The notes below the pieces were generated by a model. It saw nothing but the letters and a program-made list of their open reading frames with translations. It was not told the origin of the DNA and made no database searches. From a virus, in the IMG/VR virus record IMGVR_UViG_3300028909_000085, positions 1-20,110 of that record: a stretch of 20,110 bases of DNA. One strand, written 5' to 3'. A program made the translations under genes and the position numbers. This document shows positions 5,840 through 10,754 of this stretch, in pieces (the stretch's first letter is position 1; every line of letters starts with the position of its first letter).

Positions 5840-6194
5840 AATTTCTTACTCTCAGGTAAACATTGTTACCTGAGATAACATTACCTGTATTACTTGTAAA
5901 TACGGTTTGTAGGATTAATGTTCTTTCATCTTCAAAAAGAGAATTAGCAAATAATTGTTGTGTTTGCACATTATTTGCTGTAATAGAAACATTAAAATTA
6001 TTCCAAGCATTAGGAAGGTTGTTGACAACTGCTCCGATTGTGCTATTAATGTATCCTACGTCTATGTTTGCTATAATGATAGGTTCGTAATCAAGAGTTA
6101 CGACATGGCTATTTACCGACCAAGATACAGTATTATCTAAAGTCGTATTGTAGCTATAAGAAAAATTTGTGTTTGCGTAAACGTTAATATCCAT
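5829..6194 (-). CDS. small Asn/Thr/Val-rich, probably beta-rich protein
   Basis: 121 residues, with few charges and rich in Asn, Thr, Ser and Val (NNFNVSITANNVQTQ, TVFTSNTGNVISGNN), the composition of phage virion or fibre-associated beta proteins. No Cys, no TM helix, no known domain. A minus-strand late box TATAAATA lies at 6207-6200, only five bases before the start codon, and another at 6296-6289. No Shine-Dalgarno sequence is visible before ATG 6194. It converges on the gene ending at 5839. It is unlike the plus-strand frames opposite it, which are broken. Confidence 0.6.
   Translation of the reverse strand: MDINVYANTNFSYSYNTTLDNTVSWSVNSHVVTLDYEPIIIANIDVGYINSTIGAVVNNLPNAWNNFNVSITANNVQTQQLFANSLFEDERTLILQTVFTSNTGNVISGNNVYLRVRNFSL
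5851..5874 (-). terminator. strong hairpin at the convergent gene ends
   Basis: Perfect 9-bp stem CTCAGGTAA (5851-5859) with TTACCTGAG (5866-5874), 6-nt loop. It lies within the last codons of the minus-strand gene and just after the plus-strand stop at 5839, so it can stop or protect transcripts from both sides. There is no long T-run. Confidence 0.45.
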
Positions 6195-6199
6195 AACAT

Positions 6200-6207
6200 T
6201 ATTTATA
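6200..6207 (-). promoter_or_regulatory. T4-type late promoter box for the minus-strand gene
   Basis: TATAAATA on the minus strand (TATTTATA at 6200-6207). A T4-type late start some 6-7 bases downstream would fall on or beside the ATG at 6194, giving an essentially leaderless mRNA. A second box at 6289-6296 (minus) would give a normal leader. Confidence 0.55.
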
Positions 6208-6231
6208 AAGATAAATCATTTGAAATTTTCC

Positions 6232-6260
6232 TTGACATAAGAAATGAAATGTTCTAGATT
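6232..6260 (+). promoter_or_regulatory. sigma70 promoter for the DUF932 gene
   Basis: TTGACA (6232-6237), 17-bp spacer, TAGATT (6255-6260). Predicted start near 6267, giving a leader of about 47 bases to ATG 6314 that includes a small GGGA/TCCC hairpin (6273-6285). Confidence 0.7.
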
Positions 6261-6313
6261 GATTTCAAGAACGGGAAATGGTCCCTTCTATTTATAATGA
6301 AAGATCAAATCAA

Positions 6314-7255
6314 ATGTCTCACAATGTCGAAACAATGGCCTACTCTGGTGAACGCCCTTGGCACTCTTTGGGTAATGCAGTTTCCAACGATCTTACGCCA
6401 GAGGAAATGATGATCGCTTCCGGGACGAATTGGACCGTCAGCAAGCATCCTATGTATTCCCGCATTGGTGAAAATGAAGTTCTGTTGTCTCGTCAGTCAC
6501 TTTTCCGTGACAGCGACAACACCGAACTCGATATTATCGGTGGTGATGACTGGAATGTCACACAGAATTCCGAGGCTTTCGCCTTCTTCAAGGAATTCGT
6601 CGAGCGTGGTGAAATGCAGATGGAAACTGCCGGTTCACTTCAGAATGGCAAGATCGTTTGGGTTCTCGCCAAGGTCAACAAGGAATTCAATCTTTTCAAT
6701 GGTGATAAGGTCGAAGGTCGTCTTCTGTTCTCCAACTTCCACAAGTATGGTTTCAGCCGCGATATTCGATTTACACCTACTCGTGTTGTCTGCAATAACA
6801 CCTTGACCATGGCTCTGAATGGTAAGGCCGATAAGGTTTTCAAGGCTTCTCACCGCGTCGTCATCAACAACGAAATTATCAAGGAAACTCTTGGTATTGT
6901 CGAAAAGAAGATGACCGAATACGAGGAACTTGCTACCTTCCTTGGTTCCAAGCAGTATAACGATGAAAGCGTCAAGGAATTCTTTAACGAAGTGTTTCCG
7001 AAGATTTCCAAGATTGCCGTCGAAAAGGAACTGAGCAAGAACGCCAAGGCTTCTGTTCTGGCTCTTGAGCATCAACCGGGTGTGGAATTCGCTCCGCATA
7101 GCTGGTGGCAGGCCGCAAATGCGGTAACGTATGTTACTGATCATCTTATGGGTCGTACCGAAGATGCTCGCGTAAGCAACATGTGGTACGGTCAGGTCAA
7201 GGACTTGAAGCTCCGAGCAATGACACTGGCTCTTGATTATGCGAATAAGAGTTAA
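6314..7255 (+). CDS. DUF932 family protein
   Basis: 313 residues from the chosen start. The N-terminus MSHNVETMAYSGERPWHSLG and the following layout are the hallmark of DUF932 (phage/plasmid-like protein family), which is common on plasmids and large phages and has no established function. Blocks seen: PWHSLG, then a strand-rich core (LFSNFHKYGFSRDIRFTPTRVVCNNTLTMAL, about residues 135-170), and a C-terminal EHQPGVEFAPHSWWQAANAVTYVTDHLMGR region. The frame opens at ATG 6278, but there the only purine run touches the start codon, and family members begin at the MSHN-type residue, so 6314 is preferred. It is expressed from its own strong promoter. Base composition is richer in G+C than its neighbours. 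Confidence 0.88.
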   Translation: MSHNVETMAYSGERPWHSLGNAVSNDLTPEEMMIASGTNWTVSKHPMYSRIGENEVLLSRQSLFRDSDNTELDIIGGDDWNVTQNSEAFAFFKEFVERGEMQMETAGSLQNGKIVWVLAKVNKEFNLFNGDKVEGRLLFSNFHKYGFSRDIRFTPTRVVCNNTLTMALNGKADKVFKASHRVVINNEIIKETLGIVEKKMTEYEELATFLGSKQYNDESVKEFFNEVFPKISKIAVEKELSKNAKASVLALEHQPGVEFAPHSWWQAANAVTYVTDHLMGRTEDARVSNMWYGQVKDLKLRAMTLALDYANKS

Positions 7256-7290
7256 GGGGTTTCCTTAACCTTCCTCTTACAAATCCTTCT

Positions 7291-7325
7291 AATGGTGTCT
7301 CTGAAATTAAAGCAGAGACACCATT
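7291..7325. repeat. 12-bp perfect inverted repeat
   Basis: AATGGTGTCTCT (7291-7302) pairs exactly with AGAGACACCATT (7314-7325), 11-nt loop. It lies 36 bases after the DUF932 stop and could protect or end that mRNA, though no T-run follows. The same bases encode the NNGVSALISETP part of the antisense endonuclease remnant. Confidence 0.6.
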
Positions 7326-7463
7326 ATTCCACCATAGTTTACCTAATCGATAATTTACTAATTTGTCTATGGTTTCTTGTTTCATTGGTCCGGTTTTGAG
7401 TCCCTTGTTCCAAGGTGCAATATTTCGTTTGTATTTTTTTCCTTTGTTCCATGGAATACGTCC

Positions 7464-7492
7464 TTGACAAGCTTCTGAATTTTTGCGATTAT
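7464..7492 (+). promoter_or_regulatory. sigma70 promoter for the gene at 7518
   Basis: TTGACA (7464-7469), 17-bp spacer, GATTAT (7487-7492). The predicted start near 7499 leaves a short leader with GGAG at 7507-7510. It lies inside the antisense endonuclease remnant, so it probably arose or was captured when that gene decayed. Confidence 0.55.
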
Positions 7493-7517
7493 GTTCTTTA
7501 GATTTTGGAGAAATGAA

Positions 7518-7739
7518 ATGACTGAATTTGAAAATGGTGATTATGTTTGGGTCAATTTAGGCGGAATATATCTTGGTGAAGTTATTGGTATTGCTTTTTA
7601 TTTAGCTGAAGTAACACTTTATATTGTGAACTGGATTGATAAACCAGAAAATACAAAATGGTCTGCTTCTGTTATTCCTTCTTCAAGCCTTGAAAAGGCA
7701 CATCCAGACAAATATTTACGAGTTATACAGAAGATATAG
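7518..7739 (+). CDS. small protein of unknown function
   Basis: 73 residues. N-terminal MTEFENGDYVWVNLGGIYLGEVIGIAFY reads like a small SH3-like or KOW-like beta barrel (hydrophobic-Gly alternation, W-V-N-L-G-G), but this is only a resemblance. Start 7518 has GGAG seven bases upstream; an earlier in-frame ATG at 7491 lies before the predicted transcription start. It is followed after seven bases by the HNH-ligase gene and is probably co-transcribed with it. Confidence 0.65.
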   Translation: MTEFENGDYVWVNLGGIYLGEVIGIAFYLAEVTLYIVNWIDKPENTKWSASVIPSSSLEKAHPDKYLRVIQKI

Positions 7740-7746
7740 GTGACTT

Positions 7747-8775
7747 ATGTTAATGACAAGAGACGCATTTAGAGAGGCTGTTCTCGCAAGAGACGGTCAC
7801 AAGTGCGTCTTCTGCTCTAGGAAGGCCGCAGACGCCCATCACATAATGGAACGTAGACTGTGGTCTGACGGTGGTTACTATCTCGCCAACGGTGCCTCTG
7901 TGTGCGAAGAACACCATATCAAATGTGAAACTACAGAAATCACGGTCGAGGAAGTCCGTGAAGCTTGCAAGATTGCCAAAAAGGTAATTCCAGAGCAGCT
8001 TTACGATGATCAGATTTATGACAAGTGGGGTAATATCCTGCTGCCGAATGGTCAACGCCTTAAAGGTGAATTATTTTTTGACGAAAGTGTTCAAAAGGTA
8101 TTGAAACAAGGTAAGGTTTTAGAAACTTTTACAAATTATATAAAATACCCTCGTACCTATCATTTACCTTGGTCAGAGAATATTACAGACGATGATCGTA
8201 TTATTAAATCTCTCGATAAATTCAAGGAAGGTCGTATCATCATAACTGAAAAAATGGATGGTGAAAATACGACTATGTATCGCGATTACATTCATGCTCG
8301 TAGCGTAGATGGTCGTCATCATCCTTCCAGAAATTATGTAAAACAATTCAGGTCTTCTATCTCACATGAGATACCAGAAGGATGGCGAGTCTGTGGAGAA
8401 AATCTCTACGCAGTCCATTCTATTCGATATGAAGACCTGAGTCACTATTTTCAGGGATTTTCAATCTGGAACGAAAAAAACATTTGCCTTTCTTGGGATG
8501 ATACATTAGAATGGTTTACTCTGCTCGGTATCACTCCGGTAAAAGTCCTTTATGATGGATTTTGGAATGAACGTGATATCCGAGCAATTGATTATTCTAT
8601 GGATTGGAGTAACCAAGAAGGATACGTTATTCGAGTAGCCGACGAGATTTCATACAATGACTTTCGTCTAAAAGTTTCAAAATATGTGCGAAAAAATCAT
8701 GTCCAAACCGTAAAGCATTGGATGCACGGTCAGGAAATTGAACAAAATTTATTGGAGAGAAAAAATGACAGTTAA
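7747..8775 (+). CDS. HNH domain fused to an RNA ligase domain
   Basis: 342 residues. Residues 1-62 form an intact HNH/McrA-like zinc module: CVFC (Cys20, Cys23), AHHI (His31, His32), Asn48 and CEEHH (Cys53, His56, His57). Residues about 110-330 are a nucleotidyltransferase of the RNA ligase/DRB0094-Rnl type: motif I EKMDGENT with Lys169, motif III-like GENLYAVHSI, motif IV NQEGYVIRV and motif V LKVSKYV. Known of the parts: HNH modules bind or cut nucleic acid; the ligase domain joins RNA ends with ATP. Inferred: a repair or splice-like enzyme that trims and seals RNA, or a ligase using the HNH for binding. It is the second ligase in the window after the one at 2895, and is upstream of a P-loop protein and a tRNA cluster. 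In-frame ATGs at 7747 and 7753 are both possible starts. Confidence 0.88.
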   Translation: MLMTRDAFREAVLARDGHKCVFCSRKAADAHHIMERRLWSDGGYYLANGASVCEEHHIKCETTEITVEEVREACKIAKKVIPEQLYDDQIYDKWGNILLPNGQRLKGELFFDESVQKVLKQGKVLETFTNYIKYPRTYHLPWSENITDDDRIIKSLDKFKEGRIIITEKMDGENTTMYRDYIHARSVDGRHHPSRNYVKQFRSSISHEIPEGWRVCGENLYAVHSIRYEDLSHYFQGFSIWNEKNICLSWDDTLEWFTLLGITPVKVLYDGFWNERDIRAIDYSMDWSNQEGYVIRVADEISYNDFRLKVSKYVRKNHVQTVKHWMHGQEIEQNLLERKNDS

Positions 8776-9190
8776 GAAAGATAAAAGAATTGAAGAATTA
8801 GAACGTAAAGTTGTCAATGCCGACTTGCTTATGTTCGGTAAAGGTGATTGGGATGGTTATGAGGATGCATACTACCTTTTGCCTGAAGGCTTTCTAGGTA
8901 TCGAAGAAACAACTGGTGGTATAAGTGGTGGTAGTTGTTGGGATAGCAGCGATCCGCAACCTTATCATGAAGATTATTATTTAGACGTTGACAAATTGCT
9001 TCTAGGTCTTCATACTCTAGGTCTTATTGATCTTGATGTTATGACAATTCGACAATTGATGGAATTCAAGAAGAAAAATATTTTGAATTTCTCAAGAAGT
9101 GAAAGCGAATATTACGGAAATCGTACAGATTATTCAGCTTTGGCTGTAGCATACAAGTTGAACAAAGACGGTGAAATCGAGTTAATATGA
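8765..9190 (+). CDS. protein of unknown function
   Basis: 141 residues. It starts with a charged helix (KKDKRIEELERKVVNADLL) followed by a Gly/Tyr/Asp-rich part (GDWDGYEDAYYLLPEGFLGIEE) and TTGGISGGSCWDSSD. The start ATG 8765 has GGAG six bases upstream and overlaps the ligase gene end by 11 bases; the stop overlaps the next ATG (ATGA at 9187-9190). These overlaps suggest co-translation with the ligase and the P-loop protein. No family recognised. Confidence 0.7.
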   Translation: MTVKKDKRIEELERKVVNADLLMFGKGDWDGYEDAYYLLPEGFLGIEETTGGISGGSCWDSSDPQPYHEDYYLDVDKLLLGLHTLGLIDLDVMTIRQLMEFKKKNILNFSRSESEYYGNRTDYSALAVAYKLNKDGEIELI

Positions 9191-9552
9191 AAGTAACTAT
9201 AATCATAGGTTTACCGGGCTCTGGTAAAACGCATCTGGCTAGAGAAATGTATCCAGATGCGTATATCATTGACGATCCAATTTCCGTAAAGGATTTATTG
9301 GTGGGTAAGCCTCATATTGTGGTAACGCATCCTGATTTCTGTAGTCCAAACCGATTGAAATCTTTTAAACTTTTTATTAACCATCATTATGATGATGTAG
9401 AATTTGAAGAAATTTACTTTGAAAATGATCCAGATCAATGCAGAATTAATGCGTTAGGTCGTGGAGATAAAAAAGTAGGCGGTTTGATTTCTCTCTTGAC
9501 AAAAGAATATAAACCGCCTATAATAGCGATACCAGTTTGGAACAATAAATAG
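9187..9552 (+). CDS. short P-loop NTPase, kinase-like
   Basis: 121 residues. Walker A GLPGSGKTH at residues 8-16 follows a first strand KVTIII, as in polynucleotide kinase/zeta-toxin/AAA_33 type proteins. A YIIDDP segment follows, then a VVTHPDF strand with Asp in the Walker B position. The length is below that of T4 Pnkp's kinase half (about 150), and no clear lid arginines are seen. In context (RNA ligase two genes upstream, tRNA genes immediately downstream) a 5'-end RNA kinase is attractive, but this is inference. A perfect sigma70 promoter (9496-9524) lies inside its 3' end. Confidence 0.75.
   Translation: MKVTIIIGLPGSGKTHLAREMYPDAYIIDDPISVKDLLVGKPHIVVTHPDFCSPNRLKSFKLFINHHYDDVEFEEIYFENDPDQCRINALGRGDKKVGGLISLLTKEYKPPIIAIPVWNNK
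9496..9524 (+). promoter_or_regulatory. perfect-consensus sigma70 promoter for tRNA cluster 2
   Basis: TTGACA (9496-9501), exactly 17 bp, TATAAT (9519-9524). This matches both consensus hexamers at optimal spacing. Predicted start near 9531, about 27 bases before the first tRNA-like gene. It is internal to the P-loop gene's coding region. Confidence 0.85.
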
Positions 9553-9557
9553 AATAT

Positions 9558-9647
9558 GCTCTGATACCAGTCCGGTCTTCTAAGCCGCAGTAACTGTAAC
9601 AGGAGGCGATAGCATCAATGCAGGTTCGAATCCTGCTCAGAGCGCCA
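9558..9647 (+). tRNA. aberrant tRNA-like gene, possible tRNA-Arg (TCT)
   Basis: Acceptor GCTCTGA (9558-9564) with TCAGAGC (9637-9643), T-arm GCAGG/CCTGC with loop TTCGAAT, and CCA (9645-9647) are all perfect. The middle is not: a plausible anticodon arm CCGGT-CTTCTAA-GCCGC (9572-9588, anticodon TCT, 33-T and 37-A correct, outermost pair C-C) starts only seven bases after the acceptor, leaving no room for a D-arm, and 31 bases lie between it and the T-arm. Automatic assignment could differ; the amino acid is uncertain. Confidence 0.5.
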
Positions 9648-9662
9648 TTAGTTAAGAATAAC

Positions 9663-9748
9663 CCGCAGGCTGGACACGAGTGAGTCCAAGGCTCTGTAAA
9701 AGCCCCGTCTCTGTGCTGTGTAGGTGCGAATTCCTACTCTGCGGACCA
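9663..9748 (+). tRNA. tRNA-Tyr (GTA)
   Basis: Acceptor CCGCAGG/TCTGCGG, D-stem GGAC/GTCC, anticodon stem AGGCT/AGCCC with loop CTGTAAA (anticodon GTA), a 14-base variable region as expected for class II Tyr, T-stem GTAGG/CCTAC, discriminator A, CCA at 9746-9748. Oddities are an eight-base T-loop starting TGC instead of TTC, and an A-C first pair of the anticodon stem. Confidence 0.75.
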
Positions 9749-9759
9749 TTTACTATTAT

Positions 9760-9852
9760 GAGCAGGCGGCAGAGTGGTGCTGCATGAATAGAGATACTAG
9801 TTAGTGCTATTCATCCTTAAGGATTGTGGTGAAAATCCATCCCTGCTCACCA
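9760..9852 (+). tRNA. tRNA-like gene with enlarged anticodon loop (class II, isotype unclear)
   Basis: Acceptor GAGCAGG/CCTGCTC, D-arm GCAG-AGTGGTG-CTGC as in Ser/Leu tRNAs, a variable arm TCC-TTAA-GGA, and CCA at 9850-9852 are clear. The anticodon stem TGAAT/ATTCA (extendable to seven pairs) closes a loop of 19 bases instead of 7. The T-arm is degenerate (TGTGG/CCATC, loop TGAAAAT). No anticodon can be assigned. It may be an intron-bearing, decayed or repurposed tRNA. Confidence 0.45.
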
Positions 9853-9991
9853 TTTATAAAAGTCAATATATAGACGATCAATAAATTTTGTTTTTGTGCT
9901 GGTTAATCCGTAAACGACACACTACAGCTATCGGAGTGTCAACAAAAACAGCCAGTGGAGAATCGGGATTCTGGCTATTGACTTTTATAAA
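9853..9991 (+). ncRNA. structured RNA with 16-bp terminal stem between tRNA genes
   Basis: Begins right after the CCA of the previous tRNA-like gene. A perfect 16-bp stem joins 9853-9868 (TTTATAAAAGTCAATA) with 9976-9991. Inside are TGTTTTTGT/ACAAAAACA (9889-9897 with 9942-9950), GACAC/GTGTC (9916-9940), and AGCCAG/CTGGCT with a 15-nt loop (9950-9976). It would be co-transcribed with the tRNAs. No coding frame or T-loop is present. Function unknown. Confidence 0.6.
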
Positions 9992-9993
9992 TA
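9986..9993 (+). promoter_or_regulatory. T4-type late box ahead of the Leu tRNAs, gp33-like and gp32 region
   Basis: Perfect TATAAATA, overlapping the 3' arm of the 16-bp RNA stem. A late start near 10000 would precede tRNA-Leu at 10014. Confidence 0.5.
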
Positions 9994-10013
9994 GTAATGC
10001 TATTATGTATTAT

Positions 10014-10097
10014 GGGCTCATGGCGGAACGGCAGACGCAGCGCGCTTAGAACGCGCCGAGTAAAATCATGGGGGTTCAAGTCCCTCTGGGCCTACCA
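10014..10097 (+). tRNA. tRNA-Leu (TAG)
   Basis: Acceptor GGGCTCA/TGGGCCT, Leu-type D-arm (GCG-GAACGGCAGA-CGC), anticodon stem GCGCG/CGCGC with loop CTTAGAA (anticodon TAG), class II variable region of 13 bases, T-stem GGGGG/CCCTC with loop TTCAAGT, CCA at 10095-10097. Confidence 0.92.
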
Positions 10098-10109
10098 TTT
10101 AAATTAAAA

Positions 10110-10192
10110 GCCCGTATGGTGGAATTGGTAGACGCAGGGGACTTAAAATCCCCCGAGAAATCGTGTAGGTTCAAGTCCTACTACGGGCACCA
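10110..10192 (+). tRNA. tRNA-Leu (TAA)
   Basis: Acceptor GCCCGTA/TACGGGC, anticodon stem GGGGA/TCCCC with loop CTTAAAA (anticodon TAA), class II variable arm, T-stem GTAGG/CCTAC with loop TTCAAGT, discriminator A, CCA at 10190-10192. It lies 12 bases after the other Leu tRNA. Confidence 0.95.
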
Positions 10193-10211
10193 TCAACAAA
10201 TAAAGGAAAAA

Positions 10212-10457
10212 ATGTCTCTTATTCATTTAACAAGAACAAATAGATATCATTTTTATGATGTCTATGTAAACCCTAATGAAATTGTATCTATTGAAGCTCG
10301 TAGACCTATTCAGACCAAAGGAATTATTTTGTCTGAAGACCAGAACATTTTAACAATTATAGGTCTGACTAATAATAGAGTTGTTGAAGTATCAGAAACT
10401 CCTGATGAAATATTAGATTTAATTATTTCAGAAAATCCTGTAGTATTAAATGATTAA
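10212..10457 (+). CDS. small FlbD-like protein
   Basis: 81 residues. The pattern LTRTNRYHFYDVYVNPNEIVSIEA...ILTIIGLTNNRVVEVSETPDEILDLI resembles the small flagellar-type FlbD fold (x-LTRxNG-x-F-x-NxDxIxxIE...V-xES-xE-x). Similar small proteins occur in phages with no known role. Start ATG 10212 is set by AAAGGAA eight bases upstream; the frame runs open through tRNA-Leu from 10068 but that part is not coding. It overlaps the gp33-like gene by eight bases. Confidence 0.7.
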   Translation: MSLIHLTRTNRYHFYDVYVNPNEIVSIEARRPIQTKGIILSEDQNILTIIGLTNNRVVEVSETPDEILDLIISENPVVLND

Positions 10458-10659
10458 TTTCGAGTTTAATGTAGAAGAATTCAAAGAAGAATTAAACAAT
10501 CTGACTAATTTTGGATTAGATTATTTGGAAGCTATAATTGTACTATGTGATAAACGAGATATAGAGCTTGAGACTATATTTCCAATAATAAAAAAAGATC
10601 AAGAAATGAAAGCAAAACTTGCTGATGCAGCAACGAAAAAAAACTTCCTGAAAAAGTAA
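10450..10659 (+). CDS. 33: Gp33-like late transcription co-activator
   Basis: 69 residues. The core GLDYLEAIIVLCDKRDIELETIFPIIK and the following helix KAKLADAATKKNFL line up with T4 Gp33 (SYLEATTAFLEENSIPETQFAKFI...IQSEAIDENLL), the RNA-polymerase-bound protein that links the late sigma Gp55 to the sliding clamp. T4 Gp33 is 112 residues; this one is shorter and lacks T4's long N-terminal part and the hydrophobic clamp-binding LDFLL tail, ending in NFLKK instead. Its place just before gp32 and the TATAAATA boxes in the window fit. Identification is by motif and context. Confidence 0.7.
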   Translation: MINFEFNVEEFKEELNNLTNFGLDYLEAIIVLCDKRDIELETIFPIIKKDQEMKAKLADAATKKNFLKK

Positions 10660-10666
10660 CTTTTGC

Positions 10667-10695
10667 TTGATTTTTCCGAGGAAAAATGATAAATA
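10667..10695 (+). promoter_or_regulatory. probable sigma70 promoter of gp32 with inverted repeat in spacer
   Basis: TTGATT (10667-10672), 17-bp spacer, TAAATA (10690-10695). The spacer contains an inverted repeat TTTTTCC-GA-GGAAAAA (10671-10686), operator-like. GATAAATA at 10688-10695 is also one base off the late box, so late transcription is possible too. Confidence 0.5.
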
Positions 10696-10710
10696 ATACT
10701 GTGGAAACAC

Positions 10711-10746
10711 ACAATCATACAACGATACTTTGATACAATCATACAA
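10711..10746 (+). repeat. two 12-bp direct repeats in the gp32 leader
   Basis: ACAATCATACAA occurs at 10711-10722 and 10735-10746, 24 bases apart, the second copy ending directly at the Shine-Dalgarno GGAG (10747-10750). The leader is A/C-rich and almost unstructured. T4 gp32 represses its own translation by binding an unstructured leader next to a pseudoknot, so these repeats are a candidate autoregulatory site (inference). Confidence 0.65.
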
Positions 10747-10754
10747 GGAGAACT

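Larger units (their letters stand above)
7197..7517 (-). pseudogene. remnant of a NUMOD3-type homing endonuclease (C-terminal part only)
   Basis: A minus-strand frame is open from about 7556 to the stop at 7197, but has no ATG before the Met at 7383. Translated, it gives NUMOD3-like DNA-binding modules: HNRKNSEACQGRIPWNKG followed by a second NIAPWNKG, then the WWNNG...E.P.GF..GR ending (WWNNGVSALISETPLEGF) often found at the C-terminus of phage HNH or GIY-YIG endonucleases. The nuclease half is missing: upstream, the frame hits a TAA at 7557-7559 inside the plus-strand gene at 7518. The last 59 bases overlap the end of the DUF932 gene antisense; real homology probably ends near 7260. This is interpreted as a homing gene decayed and overwritten by the gene at 7518. 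Confidence 0.7.

Noticed and set aside
6635-7144. Long minus-strand open frame of 169 residues
   Set aside because: Lies fully antisense to the DUF932 gene, whose family motifs and promoter are clear; the antisense frame is a by-product of its codon use and has no ribosome site.
9907-9940. Possible pseudoknot TCCG/CGGA crossing GACAC/GTGTC in the inter-tRNA RNA
   Set aside because: The second strands abut with no connecting loop, which is sterically unlikely for an H-type pseudoknot; only the nested pairing is kept.
10068-10211. Upstream extension of the FlbD-like frame
   Set aside because: It runs through tRNA-Leu (TAA); the SD AAAGGAA before ATG 10212 sets the true start.
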